A stretch of 42,850 bases of DNA from assembly GCA_013821825.1 (NCBI GenBank), contig PNJK01000027.1, positions 1 through 42,850 on the forward strand, read 5' to 3'. The position numbers and the translations under genes are program-made. Of this stretch, positions 7,973 to 14,855 are shown one piece after another (position 1 is the first letter of the stretch; the number at the start of each line of letters is the position of its first letter). The stretch comes from Rhodobacter sp. (lineage in GTDB: Bacteria > Pseudomonadota > Alphaproteobacteria > Rhodobacterales > Rhodobacteraceae). The notes beneath the pieces were generated by a model. It did no database searches. It worked only from the letters and a program-made list of their open reading frames with translations, and was not told where the DNA came from.

Positions 7973-8219
7973 CGTTCATGCCGGCGGGGATGAAGTCCGC
8001 GGCGGAAAGTGCGGCGAAGTCCTCGGGCGAAGCGTTGGTGCCGAAGATCTCCTGCGGCTTGTCCCCGGAGCGGGTGCCAGCGAGAAGGGTCGTCACCTCG
8101 AAGCCGCCGAGCTTGGAGCGGTGCATCTGCCGCCGCGGCACGGGCAGGATTGAAGCGGTGACAGGCACGGAGATACCGTCCAGAAGCGCTTGGCGACGGG
8201 TAGCGTTGGTCGTGGCATC
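7973..8219 (-). pseudogene. Truncated metallo-beta-lactamase-fold hydrolase (N-terminal fragment)
   Basis: The minus-strand frame reads DATTNATRRQALLDGI (a twin-arginine-like signal) and then LGGFEVTTLLAGTR and FGTNASPEDFAALSAADFIPA, the N-terminal strands of exported MBL-fold metallo-hydrolases. It breaks at the IS remnant before the HxHxDH zinc motif, and no ATG is found upstream in frame before a stop at 8283-8285; the only common start is a GTG at 8168 inside the signal. The gene therefore lost its catalytic part to the insertion and may also have lost its start. Non-functional as a hydrolase. Confidence 0.7.
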
Positions 8220-8318
8220 CTCTGCTCGGATGTTGGACCGAAAGGGTGCGGCGAAATGCCCTGCGATCAGGTCACGACTGCGTCAGGATCGGCGCGGACA
8301 TCCACCTCGTATGTGCGG

Positions 8319-8729
8319 TCATTCCCACCACGGGTCGATCCGGGCGATGTCATCATCCGACCAGCCGAAGTGGTGGGCAAGTTCGTGGATCACGACATGG
8401 GTCACCATCTCGGCCAGAGACACGTTGCCGCGTTCGACCCATTCATCAAGGATCGGGCGGCGAAAAAGCCAGATCACGTCTGGCCGGGTGACCTGATCGG
8501 CGGTCGATTTCTCGGTCAGGGGGATGCCTTCGTAAAGACCGGTCAGTTCGAAGGGGTCGTTCAGGCCCAGCTCCTCGACCATGTCATCCTCGGGGAAATC
8601 CTCGATCCTCAGGCGGATGTGGGTGGCAGGTTCGCGGAACGGGTCGGGCAGGGTCGAAACCGCCTCGTGCGCGAGCTGTTCCAGGAAGGCGAGCGAGGGG
8701 GCGATACTGTCGGAGGCCGGGTTTGTCAT
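8319..8729 (-). CDS. Small zincin-like metallopeptidase-family protein
   Basis: A 136-residue cytoplasmic protein with the HExxH zinc motif as HELAHHFGW (H115, E116, H119), followed by an acidic C-terminus (SDDDIARIDPWW). This matches the minimal metallopeptidase-like family (PF06262), common in alphaproteobacteria and about this length. Earlier blocks IRLRIEDFPEDDM and DVIWLFRRPILDEW are also typical. Proteolytic activity is not established for the family. It lies alone between the MBL remnant and an alpha/beta hydrolase gene on the same strand, about 100 bp downstream of the latter. Confidence 0.88.
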   Translation of the reverse strand: MTNPASDSIAPSLAFLEQLAHEAVSTLPDPFREPATHIRLRIEDFPEDDMVEELGLNDPFELTGLYEGIPLTEKSTADQVTRPDVIWLFRRPILDEWVERGNVSLAEMVTHVVIHELAHHFGWSDDDIARIDPWWE

Positions 8730-8831
8730 GGTGGCAAGATAGGCGCGCGGGACGGCGGGGGAAAGGGTGCGCCTTGGCGAAAATCGGAGGGGTGGGGTGG
8801 ATTTCGGGCGGCGTTTGGGTGGTGTGAGCGG

Positions 8832-9779
8832 TCACGGCGGGGGCGCCAGAACAGCCGCGACGGCATCGGTCACCTTGGCCCGGTGACCCAGCAGGAGATG
8901 GCCACCGTCGGGCAAGGCGATGAAGCGGGCGTGGGGAAGGCCGGCGGCCAGAAACTCGCCGATCGGGAATGGATTGATCCCGTCGTCGCGGGCATGGACG
9001 ATCACGGTGGGGGCGGTGATCAGGCTCAGGTCGTAGCGTGCCTTGGGGTCGATTGCAGCGCCTTCGTTGGCGAGGCCCGGCAGCCTGTCGGTGACGGGCA
9101 GAAAGCCAAGGGTCAGGGCGCGCACATCGGCAGCCTCTTCCGGGGTGAGGCGCAGGCGGAGCGCGGGGGTGACGTCGAACACGGCGTCAAGCATCCTGGG
9201 GGCAAGACGGGTGACGGTCCAGATCGGGAAATCGGTCGCAAACAGCGCCTGATAGGCCCAGGCGGGCATTGGCAGGTCCTGCGAGGCGGCGGTCAGCGGG
9301 GTGAACGGCGCCGAGGACAAAAGCGCCAGCCCGCTGACCCGGTCAGGGTGAAGCGCCGCAAGCTGAAGCGCTGGCGGGACGCCGCCGGACATTGCCAGAA
9401 CGCCGACCCGGTCAATCCCGAGAGCATCGAGAAGATCGACAAGCGCCTCTGCCTGCGCCCGGGTCGAGGCGTCGGCAGGCAGGGCGGAGCGCCGATAACC
9501 AAAGCGTGAGACAGCGATCCACTGGCGGTCGCCACTGCCGAACATCCGCGCCAGAAGCAGCGCCTGATCATATCCGCCCCCGGCCCCGTGCAGGACCAGA
9601 ACCGGTGGGCCGGAGCCAAGCGTTGCCACCTCGACCCGGCCATGGCGGGTGCCGACAAGGGTGCTGCCCGCATCCAGATCGGCGCGGAGGCGAGCCATGT
9701 CGGCCCGATAGGCAAGGAAGGCCGCCATGATCGCCCCGAGTGCGGCAAGAGCAAGGATAAGGTAAACACGGTTGCGCAT
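8832..9779 (-). CDS. Membrane-anchored alpha/beta hydrolase
   Basis: A 315-residue protein with an N-terminal membrane anchor or signal (VYLILALAALGAIMAAFLAY, residues 5-24) and an alpha/beta-hydrolase domain: oxyanion-loop LVLHGAGGGYDQ near 61-72, nucleophile elbow LAMSGGVPPA with S131, a C-terminal acid region (VIVHARDDGINP) and the catalytic His in LPDGGHLLLGH. Substrate unknown; esterase or haloperoxidase-like. The start at 9779 gives a compact signal; an ATG at 9800 in frame would add seven residues and has a reasonable AAGG site, so either is possible. A near-consensus FNR/FnrL box lies about 65 bp upstream, suggesting control by oxygen. Confidence 0.85.
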   Translation of the reverse strand: MRNRVYLILALAALGAIMAAFLAYRADMARLRADLDAGSTLVGTRHGRVEVATLGSGPPVLVLHGAGGGYDQALLLARMFGSGDRQWIAVSRFGYRRSALPADASTRAQAEALVDLLDALGIDRVGVLAMSGGVPPALQLAALHPDRVSGLALLSSAPFTPLTAASQDLPMPAWAYQALFATDFPIWTVTRLAPRMLDAVFDVTPALRLRLTPEEAADVRALTLGFLPVTDRLPGLANEGAAIDPKARYDLSLITAPTVIVHARDDGINPFPIGEFLAAGLPHARFIALPDGGHLLLGHRAKVTDAVAAVLAPPP

Positions 9780-9841
9780 GGGCCGCCCCCTTGGCGTCAT
9801 GAAGCCTTGGGCAAGGGTGCAAGGGAATGGCCGGCCTTGCC

Positions 9842-9855
9842 CTGATCAGGATCAA
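9842..9855 (-). promoter_or_regulatory. Candidate FnrL/FNR box upstream of the alpha/beta hydrolase
   Basis: Minus-strand TTGATCCTGATCAG differs from the FNR-type consensus TTGAT-N4-ATCAA in the last base only. It is centred about 70 bp upstream of the hydrolase start at 9779, near a typical activator position if transcription starts about 25-30 bp before the ATG. Confidence 0.45.
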
Positions 9856-9920
9856 ACCAAATGGCGGCATCCGGAGTGAGGCCGGAGCCAGATGCGCGCC
9901 GCAGTGACCCGGACGGGGCG

Positions 9921-9955
9921 GCCGTCGTGCGGGGCATCGAGCCCCGCCCGACGGC
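9921..9955. repeat. 15-bp intergenic palindrome with ATCGA loop, second copy
   Basis: Arms 9921-9935 and 9941-9955 pair with one mismatch (9928/9948) around the loop ATCGA. The loop and the inner seven pairs match the element at 728-762. It lies between the divergent alpha/beta hydrolase and gltX genes and has no T-run. Confidence 0.65.
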
Positions 9956-10042
9956 GTTGCGACGGGATGCGGAACCGGGCAGGGCAAACTGGACAATCCC
10001 GGGGCCATGTGACAGGGAAGGGCGCCTGAAGGAGCCTGTTCC

Positions 10043-11383
10043 ATGCCCAGCACGTCCCCCACCGTCATCACCCGTTTCGCCCCGTCGCCCACCGGCTGGA
10101 TCCATGTGGGCAACCTGCGCACGGCGCTGATGAACTGGATGATCGCCCGCAAGAACGGCGGTCAGTTCATCCTGCGGCTGGACGATACCGATCAGGAACG
10201 CTCGAAACAGGAATATGCCGACGGGATCATGGCGGATCTCGACTGGCTGGGCCTGCATTGGGACCGGGTGGAAAAGCAGTCCCTGCGGATGGACCGCTAC
10301 GGCGAGGCGGCCGACCAGTTGCGCGCGGCGGGGCGGTTCTACGAATGCTTCGAGACGCCGGTGGAGCTGGACCTCAAGCGCAAGAAGTTGCTGAACATGG
10401 GCAAGCCGCCGGTCTATGACCGGACGTCGCTCAAGCTGACGGAGGCCGAGAAGGCGAAGTATCGCGAAGAGGGGCGGGCCGGATATTGGCGCTTCCTGCT
10501 GGACATCGAGCGGATCGAATGGGCTGACGGGATCATCGGCGACATCTCGATCGACGCGGGGTCGGTCAGCGATCCGGTGTTGATCAAGGCGGACGGGCAG
10601 GTGCTTTATACCTTCGCCTCGTCGGTCGATGATGTGGACATGGGGGTCACGCATATTGTGCGGGGGGCGGACCATGTGACCAACACCGCGACGCAGATCC
10701 AGATCATGAAGGCGCTGGGCGGGGTGCCGCCGCAGTTCGCGCACCATTCGCTGCTGACGGGCGCGCAGGGAGAGGAGCTGTCGAAGCGGCTCGGCACCTT
10801 GTCCTTGCGCGACTTGCGCGCGCGGGGGGTGGAGCCGTTGGCCCTCCTCAGCCTGATGGCGCGGTTGGGGTCGTCAAAGCCGGTGGAACTGGCGGGCTCG
10901 ATGGACGAGCTGATCGAGGGCTTCGATGTCGGATCCTTCGGGGCCGCGCCAACGAAGTTCGACGCGGAAGACCTGTTCCCGCTGACCCGGCACCATGTGC
11001 AGGGGCTGCCCTTTGCGGCAGTGCAGGACCGGATCGCCGCCCTGGGCGTTCCCGAAGCCGAGGCCGAGGCGTTCTGGGCCGTGGCCAAGGGCAACATCAC
11101 GGTGCTGGCGGACCTTGAGGGCTGGTGGCTCCTGTTCCGCGACGGAGCCGAGGCGGTGGTGGATGAGGCCGACCGGGAGTTCGTGCGTCAGGCGCTTGCC
11201 CTGCTGCCCGCGCGCCCGTGGACCACGGCGACCTGGGGCGAGTGGACGGCGGCGGTAAAGGAAGCGACCGGGCGCAAGGGCAAAGACCTTTTCCGCCCGC
11301 TGCGCCGGGCGCTGACAGGACGCGACGCGGGGCCGGAAATGGCGGACTTGATGCCTTTGTTGCAAAAGGTTCCGAAGGTCTGA
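10043..11383 (+). CDS. gltX: Glutamyl-tRNA synthetase
   Basis: Charges tRNA-Glu (and possibly tRNA-Gln) with glutamate. The 446-residue class I synthetase has the ATP-binding HIGH-type motif as PSPTGWIHVGNLR (HVGN at 21-24), the downstream motif RLDDTDQERS, and the KMSKS-type loop as ELSKRLGT (246-249). The C-terminal anticodon-binding half is shorter and less typical, which fits the roughly 440-residue GluRS form found alongside a second copy in many alphaproteobacteria. GGAG precedes the ATG. No strong terminator follows before the MATE gene. Confidence 0.95.
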   Translation: MPSTSPTVITRFAPSPTGWIHVGNLRTALMNWMIARKNGGQFILRLDDTDQERSKQEYADGIMADLDWLGLHWDRVEKQSLRMDRYGEAADQLRAAGRFYECFETPVELDLKRKKLLNMGKPPVYDRTSLKLTEAEKAKYREEGRAGYWRFLLDIERIEWADGIIGDISIDAGSVSDPVLIKADGQVLYTFASSVDDVDMGVTHIVRGADHVTNTATQIQIMKALGGVPPQFAHHSLLTGAQGEELSKRLGTLSLRDLRARGVEPLALLSLMARLGSSKPVELAGSMDELIEGFDVGSFGAAPTKFDAEDLFPLTRHHVQGLPFAAVQDRIAALGVPEAEAEAFWAVAKGNITVLADLEGWWLLFRDGAEAVVDEADREFVRQALALLPARPWTTATWGEWTAAVKEATGRKGKDLFRPLRRALTGRDAGPEMADLMPLLQKVPKV

Positions 11384-11507
11384 TCGCCCGGATCTGAGCC
11401 CTTTGGCTGGCCCCGGAAGGTTTCACGCCCGCCGGACCTCTGGTGGGATGACTGTGGACTGATGAAAGGCTGAAGCGCGCCTTTCGCACCAGCAGCGGGA
11501 GGCGTCA

Positions 11508-12917
11508 GTGGCGGGTCCATCCGGGCAGGCGAAATTCGTCGAGGGGAACCTTTTCCGGCATGTGTCGGCGATGGCGCTGACCTCCTCCGTAGGGTTGATG
11601 GCGGTGTTTGTCGTCGATCTGATCAACATGCTGTACATCTCGATGCTGGGGCAGGCCGAGTTGGCGGCGGCCATCGGCTATGCCGGCGCGATCCTGTTCT
11701 TCACCACCAGCTTCGGAATCGGGATGTCGATTGCCGTGGGCGCCCTCGTTGCGCGTGCCCTGGGGGCGCGAGACCCGGTCGGGGCGCGGGGAAGGGCTAC
11801 GACCGGGCTGGTGCTGGGCTTCGTCTTCGGATCGCTTTTTGCCGCCTTCGTCTGGCTGATGCTGGGGCCGCTCGTGGCGCTGCTGGGGGCCACGGGGCGG
11901 ACGGCGGAACTGGCGGTGGATTTTCTGCAGATCGTGATCCCGTCGCAGCCCCTGCTAATGGTGGGGATGATCGGCGGCGCAATCCTGCGCAGCCATGGCG
12001 ATGCCCGGGCGGCGATGATGGCGACGGTCTGGGGCGCGCTGGCGACCGCGGTGCTGGACCCGATCCTGATCTTCGGCTTCGGATGGGAACTGACCGGGGC
12101 GGCGCTGGGCAGCGTGGCGGCGCGGGTGGTGATCGCGGTCATGGCCTTGCGGCCTGTCGTGACGACCTACGGCGGGTTCGACCGGCCCACTCCGGGACAA
12201 GTGATTGCCGACATGGGGCCGATCTGGGCAATTGCGGTGCCGGCGATCCTGACGCAGCTGGCGACGCCGGTCGGGCAGGCGTTCATCACCCGCGCCACCT
12301 CGGGCTACGGCGAGGCGGCGGTGGCGGGCATGGCGATCGTGGGGCGCCTGACGCCGGTGGCCTTCGGAGTGATCTTCGCGTTGTCGGGGGCGATGGGCCC
12401 GATCATCGGGCAGAACTTCGGGGCCGGGCGACTGGACCGGGTGCGGCGGGCGTTCCTTGATGGGCTGATCTTTACCGGGCTGGTGATTGCACTGGTCTCG
12501 GCTTTGCTGTTCGCATTGCGCGCCCAGATCGCGGATGCGTTTCAGGCCGAGGGGCTGACCCGGGATATCGTCTATCTGTTCTGCGGTCCGCTGGCGTTGC
12601 TGTGGTTTTTCAACGGGATGATCTTTGTCGGCAATGCGGTCTGCAACAACCTTGGGCGGCCGTTCTGGTCGACCGTGGTGACCTGGGGTCGGCATACGGT
12701 GGGAACGATCCCGCTGGCGCTGTGGCTGGGGAGCATCTGGGGCGCGCAGGGGGTGCTGATCGGGCAGGCCCTTGGGGGGGTGGTCTTCGGGCTGGCGGCG
12801 GCCTGGCTGGCGCTGGCGGCGATCCGCTCGCCTGCCGTGGGGCTGCCGCGCGGGCCGAGGCCGTCGACGGCGCCCGAGGCCGAGCCGGTGGCCAGCCCGG
12901 GGGAGCGGCGGGCATAA
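11508..12917 (+). CDS. MATE-family multidrug/metabolite exporter
   Basis: A 469-residue polytopic inner-membrane protein of about 12 hydrophobic segments arranged as two similar halves, typical of MATE antiporters that expel drugs or metabolites in exchange for Na+ or H+. Recognisable stretches include MLGQAELAAAIGYAG near the start of the first half, VPAILTQLATPVGQAFITRA opening the second half, and LSGAMGPIIGQNFGAGRLDR, a MATE signature. The start is a GTG at 11508 with GGGAGG about seven bases upstream. The C-terminus is a short Arg/Pro-rich cytoplasmic tail. Substrate cannot be told from sequence. It is followed by a glycine riboswitch belonging to gcvT. Confidence 0.92.
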   Translation: MAGPSGQAKFVEGNLFRHVSAMALTSSVGLMAVFVVDLINMLYISMLGQAELAAAIGYAGAILFFTTSFGIGMSIAVGALVARALGARDPVGARGRATTGLVLGFVFGSLFAAFVWLMLGPLVALLGATGRTAELAVDFLQIVIPSQPLLMVGMIGGAILRSHGDARAAMMATVWGALATAVLDPILIFGFGWELTGAALGSVAARVVIAVMALRPVVTTYGGFDRPTPGQVIADMGPIWAIAVPAILTQLATPVGQAFITRATSGYGEAAVAGMAIVGRLTPVAFGVIFALSGAMGPIIGQNFGAGRLDRVRRAFLDGLIFTGLVIALVSALLFALRAQIADAFQAEGLTRDIVYLFCGPLALLWFFNGMIFVGNAVCNNLGRPFWSTVVTWGRHTVGTIPLALWLGSIWGAQGVLIGQALGGVVFGLAAAWLALAAIRSPAVGLPRGPRPSTAPEAEPVASPGERRA

Positions 12918-12996
12918 GGCTGTCGCCTTTGCGCGGCATACTGTCGTATTCCAATTTCCCCTTGCCGCGCTGCGGGGCGATGGGCTAACCATCGGG

Positions 12997-13190
12997 TGTC
13001 AGGTTCGGGAGAATCCGGCAGGCCCTCGCGGGTCTGGCGGTGCCGAAGGAGCAACCGCCCCGGTAAACTCTCAGGCGCAAGGGACCGTAGCTGACAACAG
13101 GCTCTGGAGAGTGGCACACCCCTTCAATCGGGTTGGCCCGCCGAAGGGATAACGTTCTCAGGCGCACCAGATGGTGCAGGGACAGAGGGG
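12997..13190 (+). promoter_or_regulatory. Tandem glycine riboswitch upstream of gcvTHP
   Basis: Two consecutive aptamers of the gcvT class. The first (about 12997-13096) is closed by TGTCAG pairing with CTGACA and contains CGGGAGA, GTGCCGAAGGAGCAA and AAACTCTCAGGCGCAAGGGACC. The second (about 13101-13190) has CTCTGGAGAGTG, CGCCGAAGGGATAA and TTCTCAGGCGCA with GGGACAGAGGGG. Only a few bases separate them, as in natural glycine tandems, where glycine switches on the cleavage system. It ends about 70 bp before gcvT; no clear terminator hairpin with U-run is seen after it, so control may be at translation. Confidence 0.93.
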
Positions 13191-13260
13191 GCATCGCGGG
13201 GTAGGGATCGGCCTGCCCGGACGGTGCCGGCACGTTCCGGCCATACATGGGAGGGCGGCA

Positions 13261-14382
13261 ATGGCCGACCTTGAGGCGGACGGGCTTGTGCGGCTGGGGC
13301 TGCACGATCTTCACGTGGAACTGGGGGGCAAGATGGTGCCCTTCGCCGGCTATGAAATGCCGGTCCAGTACGCGCCGGGCGTGATGAAGGAACATCTGCA
13401 TACCCGCTCTGCCGCCGGGCTGTTCGACGTCAGCCACATGGGCCAGGTGATCCTGCGACCGAAAGGGCCGATGGCGGAGCTTGTGGCGGCGTTCGAGGCG
13501 CTGATGCCGGTGGATGTGGCCGGGCTTGCCGAAGGGCGGCAGCGCTATGGGCTGTTGACCAACGACACCGGCGGCATTCTGGATGACCTGATGTTCACCA
13601 ACCGTGGCGATCATCTTTATGTGGTGGTGAACGCAGCCTGCAAGGCCGAGGATATCGCCCACATGACGGCAAGGATGCCGGCGGTATCGGTAGAGCCTGT
13701 GACCGACCGCGCATTGCTGGCCCTTCAGGGCCCGGGGGCCGAGGCAGCGCTGGAGGCGGTGCTGCCAGGGGTGTCGGCCATGCGGTTCATGGACCACCGG
13801 GTGCTGGGCGATACCTGGGTGTCGCGGTCCGGCTATACCGGCGAGGATGGCTTCGAGATTTCATTGCCGATGGCGGCGGCAGCGGTTTTTGCGCGGAAGT
13901 TGCTGGCAGAGCCAGGGGTGGCGCCGATTGGTCTGGGCGCACGCGACTCGCTTCGGCTTGAGGCGGGGCTTTGCCTTTACGGTCATGACATTGACACCAC
14001 AACCAGCCTGGTCGAGGCCGCGCTGACCTGGGCGATCCAGAAATCGCGGCGGGCAGGCGGGGCGCGTGAGGGCGGGTTTCCCGGTGCCACGCGCATCCTT
14101 CGGGAACTGGCTGAGGGGCCGGAGCGTCTGCGCGTGGGGCTTGCCCCCGAAGGCCGGGCGCCAATGCGCGAGGGGGTGGAGATCTTTGCCGAAGATGGCA
14201 CCCCGGTCGGGCGCGTCACCTCGGGCGGGTTCGGGCCTTCGGTCAATGCACCGATCGCGATGGGCTATGTCGCCTCGCGGTTCACCGCGCCAGGCACGCG
14301 ACTTCTGGGCGAGGTGCGCGGCAAGCACCTGCCCCTGACTGTCACCGAACTTCCTTTCCATCCCACCAGATACAAACGTTGA
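13261..14382 (+). CDS. gcvT: Glycine cleavage system T protein (aminomethyltransferase)
   Basis: Transfers the aminomethyl group from lipoyl-H protein to tetrahydrofolate, releasing ammonia and forming 5,10-methylene-THF. The ATG at 13261 follows GGGAGGGC and gives a 373-residue protein of normal length; the frame extends upstream into the riboswitch but that part is not protein. Family features seen are GGKMVPFAGYEMPVQY near 24-39, AGLFDVSHMGQ, LTNDTGGILDDLM near 99-111 (the folate-binding Asp region) and SRSGYTGEDGFEI. First gene of gcvT-gcvH-gcvP, with gcvH 9 bp downstream. Confidence 0.95.
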   Translation: MADLEADGLVRLGLHDLHVELGGKMVPFAGYEMPVQYAPGVMKEHLHTRSAAGLFDVSHMGQVILRPKGPMAELVAAFEALMPVDVAGLAEGRQRYGLLTNDTGGILDDLMFTNRGDHLYVVVNAACKAEDIAHMTARMPAVSVEPVTDRALLALQGPGAEAALEAVLPGVSAMRFMDHRVLGDTWVSRSGYTGEDGFEISLPMAAAAVFARKLLAEPGVAPIGLGARDSLRLEAGLCLYGHDIDTTTSLVEAALTWAIQKSRRAGGAREGGFPGATRILRELAEGPERLRVGLAPEGRAPMREGVEIFAEDGTPVGRVTSGGFGPSVNAPIAMGYVASRFTAPGTRLLGEVRGKHLPLTVTELPFHPTRYKR

Positions 14383-14391
14383 GGCGAGAGA

Positions 14392-14751
14392 ATGAAATAC
14401 ACCAAGGATCATGAATGGCTGCGCGTCGAGGGTGACCTTGTCGTTGTCGGCATTACCGAACACGCCGCGACCCAGCTGGGCGACGTGGTCTTCGTGGAAT
14501 TGCCGGAAACCGAGACGATGGTGGCCGAAGGTGACGAAGTCTGCGTGATCGAAAGCGTCAAGGCCGCGTCGGACATCCTGGCCCCGATCGACGGCGAGGT
14601 CGTCGAGGTCAACCAGAAGCTGGTCGATGCGCCGGCGCTGGTGAACGAGGACCCGACTGGGGCGGCCTGGTTCTTCAAGCTGCGGGTCGATGATCTGAGT
14701 GTCCTCGATCAGTTCATGGACGAGGATGAGTATCAGGAACTGATCGGCTGA
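14392..14751 (+). CDS. gcvH: Glycine cleavage system H protein
   Basis: The 119-residue lipoyl carrier that shuttles the aminomethyl intermediate between GcvP, GcvT and dihydrolipoamide dehydrogenase. It starts KYTKDHEWLRVEGD, typical of the family, and carries the lipoylated lysine at K57 in CVIESVKAASD. The C-terminus (FMDEDEYQELIG) is standard. GAGGCGAGAG precedes the ATG. It is followed by a tripartite palindrome element that may reduce read-through to gcvP. Confidence 0.96.
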   Translation: MKYTKDHEWLRVEGDLVVVGITEHAATQLGDVVFVELPETETMVAEGDEVCVIESVKAASDILAPIDGEVVEVNQKLVDAPALVNEDPTGAAWFFKLRVDDLSVLDQFMDEDEYQELIG

Positions 14752-14760
14752 CCGTCCCGT

Positions 14761-14828
14761 GCCCGGAGTTTTCGGAATCTCCGGGCAATTTTCTTCGAAG
14801 AAAATTGCAAATTCCTTCGAAGGAATTT
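14761..14828 (+). terminator. Tripartite palindrome element, copy 2 (possible attenuating terminator inside gcv operon)
   Basis: A GC-rich hairpin (GCCCGGAG 14761-14768 with CTCCGGGC 14779-14786), overlapping by two bases a perfect 24-nt palindrome (14785-14808, core TTCTTCGAAGAA), then directly a perfect 20-nt palindrome (14809-14828, core CCTTCGAAGG). The AT-rich palindromes would place U-rich sequence after a stable stem. It lies between gcvH and gcvP, so it may lower gcvP transcription or be an RNA-processing site. Confidence 0.6.
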
Positions 14829-14855
14829 GTCCGCCCCTTGCCATAGGTTTGCGCC

